From: Planctomycetota bacterium
GTDB taxonomy: Bacteria; Planctomycetota; UBA8108; UBA1146
Length of the DNA: 57,333 nucleotides
Direction: 5' to 3'
Assembly: GCA_014240375.1 (NCBI GenBank)
Contig: JAAZXB010000001.1
Span: 58,677-116,009 of the forward strand
The translations under genes and the position numbers were made by a program. Under the pieces are notes generated by a model, which saw nothing but the letters and a program-made list of their open reading frames with translations, searched no databases and was not told the DNA's origin. Position 1 is the stretch's first letter, and each line of letters begins with the position of its first letter. Shown here piece after piece: positions 16,929-26,132 of the stretch.

Positions 16929-18275
16929 TTAACTGAACTTGGTGGTGCCAGGCCTGGCGATTTCAACCGCCGGAGCTGGACCAAATTCATAGGCCACCGG
17001 GCTCAGATCCAGTTCACTACTGGACATCTCATCCCAGGTGATGGTCTTTCCGGTATAGGCTGCCGTCCTTCCGAGGATCGACGCCAGTGTACTGTTGCAC
17101 ATGTACTCGCCATTGTTGATCCGATCGCGTTCACCCTTGACTGATCGAAACAACTCGACCCATTCGGCGTCGTACATGTCGTTGGGGGAACCGGAGAATT
17201 TCCAGTTGACCTCTCCATCGATGCGATGACGCTGGATTGCGGCGGTTCCTCGGGTTCCATGAACATAATCACTCACGTCACCATCTGCGCCACTCCACTG
17301 GCGGCAAGAGTGGAACAACTTGGTGCCATTCTCCCATTCGAACACGCAATTGAAGTGGTCGTAGATGTCTCCCCACTTCTCTTCGGTCCGGCACGTTCTG
17401 CCTCCACTGGCGCTACACTTGGCCGGCGGAGCATCCTTCATCGCCCACATCATCTTGTCGATGCTATGGATACTTTGCTCGGTGATGTGATCGCCGCTGA
17501 GCCAGTTGAAGTAGTACCAGTTTCGCACCTGGTACTCCATCTCGCTCCACTCATCCTTGCGACCCCTGTGCCATAGACCGCCAGTGTTGTAGGTACATTG
17601 AAGGGTGATGATGTCTCCGATCGATCCGTCGTGGACCCGATCGATGGTCTGTTGCTTCGCATCCTGGTAGCGATAGCAGAGGCCACTGACCAGGGTGAGT
17701 CCCTTCTGGTCGGCGATCCGTGCCGCTGCCCTGACCCTCGCCACTCCTGGAGCATCGGTGGCTACCGGTTTTTCGGCAAAGATGTGCTTCCCTGCAGCCA
17801 CTGCCTTCTCGATCTGCTCCGGTCGGAAGTGCGGAGTGGTCGCCAGGATGACCAGATCACAGTTTTCGATCACCTTCTCGAAACTGTCCCAACCAGAGAA
17901 TTGCATCTCTTCCGAAACATCGATTCGATCGGCGTGCTCCTCGTCGAGCAAGTTTTTCAGTGAACTATCGAGGCGATCCTTGAATATGTCTCCCATCGCA
18001 ACCAGTTTCGCTCTCGGTTCCACGTTGAGCGCATTGATCACCGCTCCGGTACCGCGTCCCCCACAACCGACCAGTCCGACACGAATCGTCTCATCGACTG
18101 AGTTGTGAATCATCGAGGGCAACCCCTGGAGAGCGGTCGAACTCAGTGCCGCAGCCGCCAGTGCTCCGCCAGATGCGCTGAGAAAGACACGACGATCGAT
18201 TCGACTGGATGTTGAGTTGGTTTGAAGTTCATGCTGCTGATCTACATCGTGCTGACCTACATCGTGCTGATCCAT
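16929..18275 (-). CDS. Tat-exported Gfo/Idh/MocA family oxidoreductase
   Basis: 448 residues. A twin-arginine signal (DRRVFLSASGGALAAAALS) begins about residue 27, preceded by an odd hydrophilic leader made of QHDVG-QHDVD-QQHEL repeats. The DNA there (18237-18266) is two near-identical 15-bp units, so the leader length may vary. The Rossmann motif is VGLVGCGGRGTG and the family lysine motif is EKPVATDAPG. Catalytic residues in the C-terminal domain follow HSIDKMMWAMKD. This subfamily is abundant in Planctomycetota and is thought to oxidise or isomerise sugars in the periplasm with a tightly bound nicotinamide cofactor. ATG 18275 has TGAGG upstream. Substrate unknown. Confidence 0.9.
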   Translation of the reverse strand: MDQHDVGQHDVDQQHELQTNSTSSRIDRRVFLSASGGALAAAALSSTALQGLPSMIHNSVDETIRVGLVGCGGRGTGAVINALNVEPRAKLVAMGDIFKDRLDSSLKNLLDEEHADRIDVSEEMQFSGWDSFEKVIENCDLVILATTPHFRPEQIEKAVAAGKHIFAEKPVATDAPGVARVRAAARIADQKGLTLVSGLCYRYQDAKQQTIDRVHDGSIGDIITLQCTYNTGGLWHRGRKDEWSEMEYQVRNWYYFNWLSGDHITEQSIHSIDKMMWAMKDAPPAKCSASGGRTCRTEEKWGDIYDHFNCVFEWENGTKLFHSCRQWSGADGDVSDYVHGTRGTAAIQRHRIDGEVNWKFSGSPNDMYDAEWVELFRSVKGERDRINNGEYMCNSTLASILGRTAAYTGKTITWDEMSSSELDLSPVAYEFGPAPAVEIARPGTTKFS

Positions 18276-18366
18276 CGAATCCTCATTTCATCTTCATTGG
18301 CCGACCGAGCCCGGCAGGCACTTCTTATAATACAGAGCAGAAGCGCCCTTCTCCAGAACCGATCCA

Positions 18367-19398
18367 TCACTGTTCGGTGGCCAGAGGCAGCTCCCCGAGT
18401 ACCTGATGAGATCCATCGCGGGGATCGACCAGCAATGCAGCACTGCCGGGAAATCGTTGTAGAAGATCGGACGCAGCCTGCGGCTCCAGTAGCGAGATTG
18501 CGGTGGCGAGGGCGTCAGCGATGGCACCGTCGGTCGAGATGACGGTGACCTGATGGGGTCCTTCGATTCCCAACCCGCTGCTCGGATCGACAATATGACT
18601 GTATCTGCGCCCTTCGATCTCGGTGAATCGAGTGGCATCTCCGCTGGTCGCCACCGCTGCCCGCCCGGGGATCAGTAGTTTCAGAGGAGTGCCGTTTGAC
18701 GGGTCCTGCGGGTTCGATGCCCCGATGGCTATCTGCCATCCTCGACGTCCTGGCGGAGGGTCCCCCAGCACCAGGTCGCCTCCTCCATCGATGATCAGAT
18801 GGCGGATTCCCTGCCGCTCCAGTAATTGAAATACTTCCTGCACTGCGTGCCCCTTGGCAATCCCACCGAGGTCGATGGCCACACCTTCCCGCAGGAGTTG
18901 AATGGTACTGGCGGCCTCATCGATGATGATTCCATCGATTCCCATTCCCTTGCGAGCTTTTTCCACCTCATGATCTCGAGGCAATCGACCGGCACGATGA
19001 CATCGTCGCCACAACCGTACCAATCCACCGACTGTCGGATCAAACGCTCCTTCGCTGACCCGCGCGATCGCCAGTGCCTTTTGCATCACCTGAAGGAGGT
19101 CCGTACTCACCACCACAGGCTTCAGATGCGGCGCAGCGCGACACAGTTGACGCAACTCGCTCGATTCCTTCCAGTCAGAACAGGCCTGATCGATCTGATC
19201 GATGCGGTTCCACGCGGTCCGGACCCACTCCTGGGCATGATCTCGATCGGAGTGAAACACGGTGATCTGAAACCGAGTTCCCATCGAGGGATGATCGAGG
19301 TGAACCCTGTGAAGGGGCGATTGACAGCCACACATCAGCAGGAGAAATGCCGACAGCAGCAACGGAGCCCACCGAGCCCGATTCCTCAGAGAATCCAC
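18367..19398 (-). CDS. apbE: FAD:protein FMN transferase (ApbE), lipoprotein
   Basis: ApbE transfers FMN from FAD to a Thr or Ser of exported redox proteins. Recognisable stretches are HPSMGTRFQIT, GAFDPTVGGLVRLW, IDLGGIAKGHAVQEV, LIIDGGGDL and SGDATRFTEIEGRRYSHIVDP. The N-terminus RARWAPLLLSAFLLLMCGC is a lipoprotein signal with the lipobox Cys about 23 residues from the GTG at 19398, which I take as the start. In-frame ATGs at 19491-19494 would give a much longer, less signal-like N-terminus. The gene is divergent from the FGE-like/cytochrome operon. No FMN-binding NqrC/RnfG-type domain was found in the window, so its substrate protein is probably encoded elsewhere. Confidence 0.88.
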   Translation of the reverse strand: MDSLRNRARWAPLLLSAFLLLMCGCQSPLHRVHLDHPSMGTRFQITVFHSDRDHAQEWVRTAWNRIDQIDQACSDWKESSELRQLCRAAPHLKPVVVSTDLLQVMQKALAIARVSEGAFDPTVGGLVRLWRRCHRAGRLPRDHEVEKARKGMGIDGIIIDEAASTIQLLREGVAIDLGGIAKGHAVQEVFQLLERQGIRHLIIDGGGDLVLGDPPPGRRGWQIAIGASNPQDPSNGTPLKLLIPGRAAVATSGDATRFTEIEGRRYSHIVDPSSGLGIEGPHQVTVISTDGAIADALATAISLLEPQAASDLLQRFPGSAALLVDPRDGSHQVLGELPLATEQ

Positions 19399-19583
19399 CG
19401 AGATGACCTGAGGAGCCGAGATGGCCGGAGCAGCCGAGAAGCCCTGAGCAGCCATCTGGGACATCTGGACGGGAGGGAGGAAGTACGACATCATGACTGC
19501 CTTGTACCCGCCCGCGGCCACCGGGGGCACCACCCTGCCGAAAACTGCTGGGAGCCGGCAGGGCAGAGCCTGGAAGGACACCC

Positions 19584-20741
19584 TTGAAGAGACCTCTGCT
19601 GCAAAGACCACCAACATCCATCGGGCTCGGTGTCATCCTCCTGTTCGCCGGAATGACTTCGAACGCGGATGAACCGGAGATCCAGAGCCAGCAGATTCCG
19701 GGATCGAAGCATCCGATCCACTGGGTCTCGATACCGGTCGGCAGTGAAGGCTACCCAGAGACCATCACCATCGGTTCACCCGCCACCGAGAAGGGCAGGT
19801 CTCCCGACGAAGGGCCGACCTGGACCGTCAAGGTGAGTCCCTTCTCCATCATGAAGCACGAGTTGACCTGGGATGTCTACGATCTGTTCCGCCAGGAGTA
19901 CGGCATCCTTCAGGACACCAGGATTTCGGGTGACCAGGCGGATCAACCGGAGTGGGCCGATGCGGTGAGCATTCCCACTCCTCTGTGGGAACAGGATTCC
20001 CGACCCATCCTCGAAGGACTGGGAACTGCTGGGGGCTATCCGGTCGCCGATGTGACCCAGTTCGCAGCGATGCAATTCTCCAAGTGGCTGTCGAAGAAGA
20101 CGGGCCAGTTTCTGCGTCTGCCCACCGAAGCCGAATGGGAATACGCCGCTCGATGCGGCCAACAAACGGCATTTTCGTTCGGTGAAGATGCGACCCGACT
20201 GGCGGAATACGCCTGGTTCTTCGACAACAGCGAGTATGACGATCCCGATGCTGGTTACCCAGGCCTCGGCTCGGGCTATCGCAAGGTGGGAACCCTGAAG
20301 GCGAATCGCTGGGGAGTCCACGATCTCTACGGGAATGTCGCCGAGTGGACCCTCGATGGCTACCTCGCCGAAGGCTATGCAGCCCACGGCGACAAGGTGG
20401 TCTCCGCTACCGCTGCAGTGCGCTGGCCCGAAAAGATCTGGCCAGCCGTGGTTCGAGGAGGCTCCTGGCAGGATGATCCGGAGCGCTGTCGTTCCGCTGC
20501 TCGCTATCCCTCGACCCGCAAATGGCAAAAACGAGACCCCCAGATACCGAAAAGCATCTGGTGGTGTACCGATGCGTTTCATGTCGGTTTTCGATTGGTT
20601 CGCCCGACAAACCCACCCCCTCCCGAGCAGTGGGATCGATGGTGGGATTCGCAGGTGGAGTCGATCCAGCGGCAGATCCAACAGGGTTACAAGGAGTTGA
20701 GAACCCCGGTCGTGAAAGCCACACCCAGCACCGATGAATAA
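19584..20741 (+). CDS. Secreted formylglycine-generating-enzyme-fold (SUMF1) protein
   Basis: 385 residues from a TTG at 19584, five bases after GGAAGGA. A signal peptide (KRPLLQRPP...GVILLFAGMTSNA) precedes an FGE-sulfatase domain: MKHELTWDVYD, ADVTQFAAMQFSKWLSKKTG, FLRLPTEAEWEYAARCG, WGVHDLYGNVAEWTLDGY, AVVRGGSWQDDPERC and HVGFRLVRP. True sulfatase-activating FGE uses two cysteines in a C-H-x-S-Y-C context, and that motif is not present. It is therefore more likely a fold relative with a binding or other oxidative role than a sulfatase activator. Its stop overlaps the cytochrome start (GATGAATAA), so the two are coupled and a role in that redox system is plausible. Confidence 0.85.
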   Translation: MKRPLLQRPPTSIGLGVILLFAGMTSNADEPEIQSQQIPGSKHPIHWVSIPVGSEGYPETITIGSPATEKGRSPDEGPTWTVKVSPFSIMKHELTWDVYDLFRQEYGILQDTRISGDQADQPEWADAVSIPTPLWEQDSRPILEGLGTAGGYPVADVTQFAAMQFSKWLSKKTGQFLRLPTEAEWEYAARCGQQTAFSFGEDATRLAEYAWFFDNSEYDDPDAGYPGLGSGYRKVGTLKANRWGVHDLYGNVAEWTLDGYLAEGYAAHGDKVVSATAAVRWPEKIWPAVVRGGSWQDDPERCRSAARYPSTRKWQKRDPQIPKSIWWCTDAFHVGFRLVRPTNPPPPEQWDRWWDSQVESIQRQIQQGYKELRTPVVKATPSTDE

Positions 20742-22446
20742 TCTTCCAGCGATTCTGTTTCTGATGACCATCTTGCTGATCGGATCGATCGGCACCGCAC
20801 AGGACTCGGTCTGGAAGCGCACCGACTCCGATGATCCTTACCTGCACCGGATCCCCTTGAGAGACTCCCGCGGTGAGGTCATCGATCCCAGTGCCAACAG
20901 TGGTAGTCTTCCTCATCTCGGCAAGAGTTGTGCCCCCTGTCATGATGTCGAATCTGCCAGCGGTGGGCTTCATGCAGGACAAGGACCGGACGGTCGTGCC
21001 GGCGAGCCATGGATACTGGTGGATCCTCGCAGTGCCACTCGCATGCCACTTCACCGAAGGAAGTGGCCTGGATTACTCTCTCCCCAATCGATGGACCTTG
21101 ACCAGAAAAAGTGGAGTCAGGAGTTTGGCCGCCATGAAACTGGAGCCGGCGACGACTCCGATTGCCTTGTCTGTCACCTGGCCAGTGGCTACGACTTCGC
21201 CAAACGCATCGAACAGATCGACTCGGGCAATACAGCTCTGGCTCCTTTTGTCGCTGCCGGGCTGGTCGACACTTCCGGTCAACTCGATCCCCGTCGCTTC
21301 GATTCCACGGCTCAAGTGGAATTGAACTTACTCGGGGATGCGGGCAGTCAGGCGTGCCTTCGCTGCCACACGGTTCGAGATCTGGATGAACAGAACGATC
21401 GTCGATGGCATCACCAGGATGATGTCCACCTCGCCGCCGGACTCTCTTGTGTCGATTGCCACCGATCGGGAATCGATCACCACATGGTCCGGGGCTACGA
21501 GGGTGAAGTTCATCCATCGGGGACCGATGTGACCACCCTCAGCTGTCGCGGATGCCACCTCGACGAGGATGGGGGTTTGTTCGGCGCGCCGCTGGCGGAA
21601 CACCGGGGACTCCCCCCCTTCCACCTCGAAGAGATCAGTTGTACCGCCTGTCACGCAGGGCCAGGTGAGGGGCCAGGTGAGGGGCGATCCCATGTTGCCC
21701 AGTGGACCTCCCGTGCCCACCGACTCGGAGAAGCGAGTCAGGAGCGTCTGGACGGAATCCCACCTCGCATCATCGGCGGATTCCTGCAGCGAGATGACCA
21801 GCAGAGGATCGCTCCGGTCCATCTCACCTGGCCCGATGGCTGGGGGATTCTGGAGGCCAACGGCACCGTCACACTACTGACCCCAACACAACTTCGCCCG
21901 CTTCTGCGCCGCGCTCTGAGGGTACGGTCGGATCTGGTCGAGGAGTTGTCTGACCAGATCGAGGGGAAGAGTGCCGAGGCGATCGTGGTGAAAGCGTTGA
22001 ACAAGTTACAGGAACCGCTGGAGGATGGCAGGGAAGCGATCCTCATCACCGGCGGTCGTCTGTGGAAAGTCAATGACTCCGATGAACTGGAAGTAGCGGC
22101 TTCCCCCGCCGCTGAAGCAGTGTCCTGGGCCCTCTCCCATCCGGTGCGACCTGCACGATCCGCACTGGGAGCCGGTGGCTGTAACGATTGCCACTCCTCC
22201 ACCAGCAGCTGGTTGCAGGATAGGGTCGGTCCAACGTCGTTGCTTCCCCTGCCTGACCCTGGCGAAAGCGAACGAAGTTCCTCTCCGATGGAGAGTGGAA
22301 TCATCGATTCCAGTCGCTGGAAGATCTGGTCATGGCTCTTCCTCGGAAGAGAAGCGGGCAAGATCTACTTCAGTATCTGTGCTTTGCTGGCGATCTCCGG
22401 CGGATTGCTCGGGCTGTGGAAGATGACTCAGGAGGAATCCCGGTGA
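20734..22446 (+). CDS. Membrane-anchored heptaheme cytochrome c
   Basis: 570 residues with signal peptide (MNNLPAILFLMTILLIGSIGTAQ) and seven CxxCH heme sites: CAPCH, CLVCH, CLRCH, CVDCH, CRGCH, CTACH and CNDCH. The first six lie in the N-terminal half, and the seventh follows a roughly 200-residue heme-free segment with TPTQLRPLLRRALR. A single C-terminal helix (IYFSICALLAISGGLLGLW) anchors it in the membrane, facing the periplasm. A 12-bp duplication at 21661-21684 encodes GPGEGPGEG after the sixth heme. It probably moves electrons between a quinol-side membrane partner (the next gene) and a soluble acceptor. No terminal reductase domain is visible. Confidence 0.9.
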   Translation: MNNLPAILFLMTILLIGSIGTAQDSVWKRTDSDDPYLHRIPLRDSRGEVIDPSANSGSLPHLGKSCAPCHDVESASGGLHAGQGPDGRAGEPWILVDPRSATRMPLHRRKWPGLLSPQSMDLDQKKWSQEFGRHETGAGDDSDCLVCHLASGYDFAKRIEQIDSGNTALAPFVAAGLVDTSGQLDPRRFDSTAQVELNLLGDAGSQACLRCHTVRDLDEQNDRRWHHQDDVHLAAGLSCVDCHRSGIDHHMVRGYEGEVHPSGTDVTTLSCRGCHLDEDGGLFGAPLAEHRGLPPFHLEEISCTACHAGPGEGPGEGRSHVAQWTSRAHRLGEASQERLDGIPPRIIGGFLQRDDQQRIAPVHLTWPDGWGILEANGTVTLLTPTQLRPLLRRALRVRSDLVEELSDQIEGKSAEAIVVKALNKLQEPLEDGREAILITGGRLWKVNDSDELEVAASPAAEAVSWALSHPVRPARSALGAGGCNDCHSSTSSWLQDRVGPTSLLPLPDPGESERSSSPMESGIIDSSRWKIWSWLFLGREAGKIYFSICALLAISGGLLGLWKMTQEESR

Positions 22447-22799
22447 TCCAGAGACTCTCCCGCTGGACGGTGCTTCTGGCATTTCTCTGCACCATCTCCT
22501 CGATTGCCGGCGTGCCGGTCGGGGAGGAGTTAAGAGGGTACTGGCTCCAGTTGCACCTACTGGTCGCGAGCCCCCTGGCTGCACTGCTGGTAATTCGGTG
22601 CTGGTGGCCAGCCGTCGATACGACGATTCTCGGGCAACTTTCCTGGTGGCTGATGGCGATCGCCATGGGACTGGTACTGATCCCGATGCTCGGATGGACC
22701 TCATCGCAAAACTCGATGGTGTGGATCGAGGGACACGGCTGGCTTTCGCTCATTGCAGTGGCGCTTCTCGGCTGGTCAATGAGAAGGAAATCTACCTGA
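22443..22799 (+). CDS. Small membrane protein, possible cytochrome b-type partner
   Basis: 118 residues from GTG 22443, overlapping the cytochrome stop (GTGA) with GGAGGAAT upstream. The four hydrophobic segments are VLLAFLCTISSIAG, LHLLVASPLAALLVI, LSWWLMAIAMGLVLIPML and LSLIAVALLGW. Two conserved-looking His residues, in WLQLHLLVASP and WIEGHGWLS, sit at membrane ends and could bind heme b, as in short cytochrome-b-like proteins paired with multiheme cytochromes. I do not recognise a named family. Its stop codon directly abuts the icmF stop on the other strand. Confidence 0.7.
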   Translation: MIQRLSRWTVLLAFLCTISSIAGVPVGEELRGYWLQLHLLVASPLAALLVIRCWWPAVDTTILGQLSWWLMAIAMGLVLIPMLGWTSSQNSMVWIEGHGWLSLIAVALLGWSMRRKST

Positions 22800-25700
22800 T
22801 CACATGTTGCGACGGTATCTTCCACCGACCTGGTAGAGAGCATGAGTGATCTGTCCGAGACTTGCGACTCGCACCGTTTCAATCAACTCACGGAAGATAT
22901 TTTCACCAGAAAAGGCCACCTGCTGCAATCTCTGCAGTGCAGTCTCCACTTCACCTCGATGATCATCATGGAACTGCCCCAGATCCACCAACCGTTGCTT
23001 CTTCTCATCCGCAGTCGCACGGCGCAGTTCGATATGGCTCGGTTGCGGGCTGCCACCGGGACGCAAGAAGGTGTTGATGCCGACGATGGGAAGTTCGCCA
23101 GTGTGCTTTCTGTGCTCGTAGAGGAGTGATTCCTCCTGAATCTTCGAACGCTGGTACTGTCTTTCCATCGCTCCTAACACGCCACCACGTTCATGCAAGC
23201 GTCGGAATTCTTCAAGCACAGCATCTTCTACCAGTTCGGTCAGTTCGTCGGTGATGAAGGCACCCTGAATCGGATTGTCGTTTCGGGCCAGCCCCAGTTC
23301 CTCGGCAACGATCAACTGGATGGCCATCGCCCTGCGAACTGAATCCTGGGTCGGAGTGGTAATCGCCTCATCAAAGGCATTGGTATGAAGTGAATTGCAC
23401 TGGTCGTAGTAGGCCATCAACGCTTGAAGCGTTGTACGAATATCGTTGAAATCAATCTCCATCGCATGGAGCGATCGCCCTGAAGTCTGGATGTGGTACT
23501 TCAACTTCTGACTGCGCTCATTTGCACCGTACACATCACGCATGGCGATGGCCCAGATCCTCCGGGCGACTCTCCCCAGAACTGAATATTCCGCGTCGAG
23601 ACCGTTGGAAAAGAAGAAGGAAAGATTGCGGGCGAAGTCATCGACCGACATCCCTCGTGAGAGGTAGTTCTCAACGTAGGTGAATCCGTTTGCCAGGGTG
23701 AAAGCCAATTGCGTGATGGGATTGGCACCCGCTTCGGCGATGTGATATCCGCTGATAGATACCGAGTAATAGTTCCGGACCTTTTCTTCGATGAAGAACT
23801 GCTGGATATCCCCCATCATCCGCAGCGCAAAATCGGTGCTGAAGATACATGTGTTCTGCGCCTGGTCCTCCTTGAGGATGTCCGCCTGCACCGTTCCCCG
23901 AACGCTGCGAAGAACATGAGATCTGATCTCCTCCAGCTGAGCAGGAGACGGATCAGATGCCGTTTTCTGACGGTGGAGTTCGATCTGCTGGTCAAAGGCC
24001 GCATTGAAGAACATCGCCAGGATCATCGGCGCCGGACCATTGATGGTCATCGAGACCGAGGTACTCGCAGCACACAGGTCGAAACCTGCGTACAACTTCT
24101 TCATGTCTTCCAGATTGCAGATGCTGACGCCGCTCTCACCGACCTTTCCGTAGATGTCGGGACGTGGATCTGGATCCTCGCCATACAGCGTGACTGAATC
24201 GAATGCAGTGGAGAGCCGATGAACGTCTTCTCCTTCGCACAGATAGTGAAACCTCTGGTTGGTCTTCTCGGGAGGTCCCTCACCCGCGAACATCCTCTTG
24301 GGGTGCTCATCTCTTCGACGAAATGGGAAGACACCTGCAGTGAAGGGGAAGTGCCCGGGCAGATTTTCTTTCATCAACCAGCGGGTCAGATCTCCCTGCC
24401 CCTTGAAGGTGGGGAGGGAGACCCTCGAGATGTGACTTCCCGAGAGAGACTCGAACTGAAGTGGCTCCCGGACTTCCCGATCGCGAACCTGGTAAACCAG
24501 CTCCTCTTGCCGGTAGGACTCCGCCAGCGCTGGCCACTGTGCGATCATCTGGAAGACTCGAGGATCGATGGACCCCTGCAATGTCATCGCCATCTCGCTC
24601 AATCGTGCGCTCGCCTCCGGATTTTCCGCCTCGATCAATTCCGAACTTCTTCCCAGAGCTTCGGCATCGTCAGATAACTGTGCTGAGCTTTCGACGCATT
24701 GATGGTAGTCGCGAATCGAGTTGGCGATTTCAAGCAAGTATCCCACTCGTTCCTGTGGGATCGGCGAAGGCCTGCTGGCACCGTCTACCGAGATGCGATC
24801 ATGAGAGATCTTCCAGCGGTCCGATTCTGGAGAATTGAGATTGGAGAGAAGATGAGTGTAGAATTTTTCCACCCCCTCATCGTTGAAATGACTGGCGGTA
24901 GTTCCGAATACCGGTAGATCCTCGTCACGAATGTCTGGATCAAAAATTCCGCGGCTTCTCCGGTATTGTTTGCGAACATCTCGAATGGCATCTCGAGCTC
25001 CGGGACGATCGAACTTGTTGAGGACGACGATGTCGGCAAAATCGATCATGTCGATCTTTTCGAGCTGAGTTGCGGCTCCGTACTCAGGGGTCATCACATA
25101 GACGGACAGATCGGAGATATCGGTGATCCGGCTGTCCCCCTGGCCGATTCCGGATGTCTCCAGCAACACCAGATCAAAGCCTTCTGAACGGAGTTGATCC
25201 ACCGCTCCTCGGATCGCCTCGGGAACCTCGACGCCACTCGACCGGGTCGCCAGCGATCGAATATATACACTGGGATTGTCGGCACTGTTGATCCGAATCC
25301 GATCTCCCAGTAATGCGCCGCCGGTTCTCCTCTTGGTCGGATCGACGGTGATCGCTGCAAATCTTCGATCCGGAAAATCTTGCAGCAACCTTCTCAAGAT
25401 CTCATCGGTCAAAGATGATTTCCCTGCACCACCGGTACCAGTTAACCCCACCACCGGAACTACCTGTGGCTTGGTCTCGATCTCTTCTCCCAGTTCGACC
25501 CTGGTGATTCGTTGCGGAAGTGCCGCTCCACGGTCCGTCGCTCCTTCGATGGAGCCGACACGCTTGAGCATGTCAAGAATCATCCCCTCGAGGCCCATGT
25601 CTCGACCATCCTCCGGGGAATAGATCCGCTCGATCCCATACTCGTGCAATGCGGCGATCTCTTCGGAAACAATGACGCCTCCGCCACCTCCAAAGATACG

Positions 25701-25958
25701 AATCCAGGGGCATCCCTTCTCGACCAGAAGATCTCTCATGAACCGAAAGAACTCGTTATGACCACCCTGATAGGAAGACACTGCGATAGCATCTGCATCT
25801 TCCTGAATTGCTGTATCGACGATCTCCTCGGCACTCCGGTTGTGCCCCAGATGAATTACCTCAGCGCCCTGGTCCTGAAGGACCCGTCGCATGATGTTGA
25901 TGGAAGCGTCGTGGCCATCAAAGAGACTGGCCGCGGTAACAAATCGGACCGGACGCAT
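22800..25958 (-). CDS. icmF: Fused isobutyryl-CoA mutase IcmF
   Basis: 1052 residues combining three parts seen in IcmF: an N-terminal B12-binding domain with DGHDAS (residue 14 on) and IFGGGGGVI; a MeaB-like GTPase with GTGGAGKSSL, DPTKRRTGGALLGDR, ETSGIGQGDS and NKFDRPG; and a mutase TIM barrel with PFTAGVFPFRRRDEHPKRM, GESGVSICNLEDMKKL and YHIQTSGRSLHA. The enzyme interconverts isobutyryl-CoA and n-butyryl-CoA using adenosylcobalamin, with its GTPase domain controlling cofactor loading. The ATG at 25958 follows CAGGAG. The longer frame to 26078 has no ribosome site. It lies 174 bases downstream of spoVR and would feed butyryl-CoA to the operon at 2746-8408. Closely related family members prefer pivalyl- or isovaleryl-CoA. 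Confidence 0.93.
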   Translation of the reverse strand: MRPVRFVTAASLFDGHDASINIMRRVLQDQGAEVIHLGHNRSAEEIVDTAIQEDADAIAVSSYQGGHNEFFRFMRDLLVEKGCPWIRIFGGGGGVIVSEEIAALHEYGIERIYSPEDGRDMGLEGMILDMLKRVGSIEGATDRGAALPQRITRVELGEEIETKPQVVPVVGLTGTGGAGKSSLTDEILRRLLQDFPDRRFAAITVDPTKRRTGGALLGDRIRINSADNPSVYIRSLATRSSGVEVPEAIRGAVDQLRSEGFDLVLLETSGIGQGDSRITDISDLSVYVMTPEYGAATQLEKIDMIDFADIVVLNKFDRPGARDAIRDVRKQYRRSRGIFDPDIRDEDLPVFGTTASHFNDEGVEKFYTHLLSNLNSPESDRWKISHDRISVDGASRPSPIPQERVGYLLEIANSIRDYHQCVESSAQLSDDAEALGRSSELIEAENPEASARLSEMAMTLQGSIDPRVFQMIAQWPALAESYRQEELVYQVRDREVREPLQFESLSGSHISRVSLPTFKGQGDLTRWLMKENLPGHFPFTAGVFPFRRRDEHPKRMFAGEGPPEKTNQRFHYLCEGEDVHRLSTAFDSVTLYGEDPDPRPDIYGKVGESGVSICNLEDMKKLYAGFDLCAASTSVSMTINGPAPMILAMFFNAAFDQQIELHRQKTASDPSPAQLEEIRSHVLRSVRGTVQADILKEDQAQNTCIFSTDFALRMMGDIQQFFIEEKVRNYYSVSISGYHIAEAGANPITQLAFTLANGFTYVENYLSRGMSVDDFARNLSFFFSNGLDAEYSVLGRVARRIWAIAMRDVYGANERSQKLKYHIQTSGRSLHAMEIDFNDIRTTLQALMAYYDQCNSLHTNAFDEAITTPTQDSVRRAMAIQLIVAEELGLARNDNPIQGAFITDELTELVEDAVLEEFRRLHERGGVLGAMERQYQRSKIQEESLLYEHRKHTGELPIVGINTFLRPGGSPQPSHIELRRATADEKKQRLVDLGQFHDDHRGEVETALQRLQQVAFSGENIFRELIETVRVASLGQITHALYQVGGRYRRNM

Positions 25959-26132
25959 CAGGACTCCTGGCCAGGGGAAGATCACCGAGGTCGAAGGAGA
26001 TCCCCTCTGGCACCCTCCGACACCGTGCATCATCGAAGAGATGGCACGATTTTTCAAGTCGAGCGAGCCAGAAGTCACAGATATATGGGAATGGAGCGAT
26101 TATCGACAACTCATCCGGCCGCCCAGAGCCGC

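Noticed and set aside
20734..22446. Octaheme or larger cytochrome
   Set aside because: Only seven CxxCH motifs are present; no CxxxCH or CxxCK variants were found.
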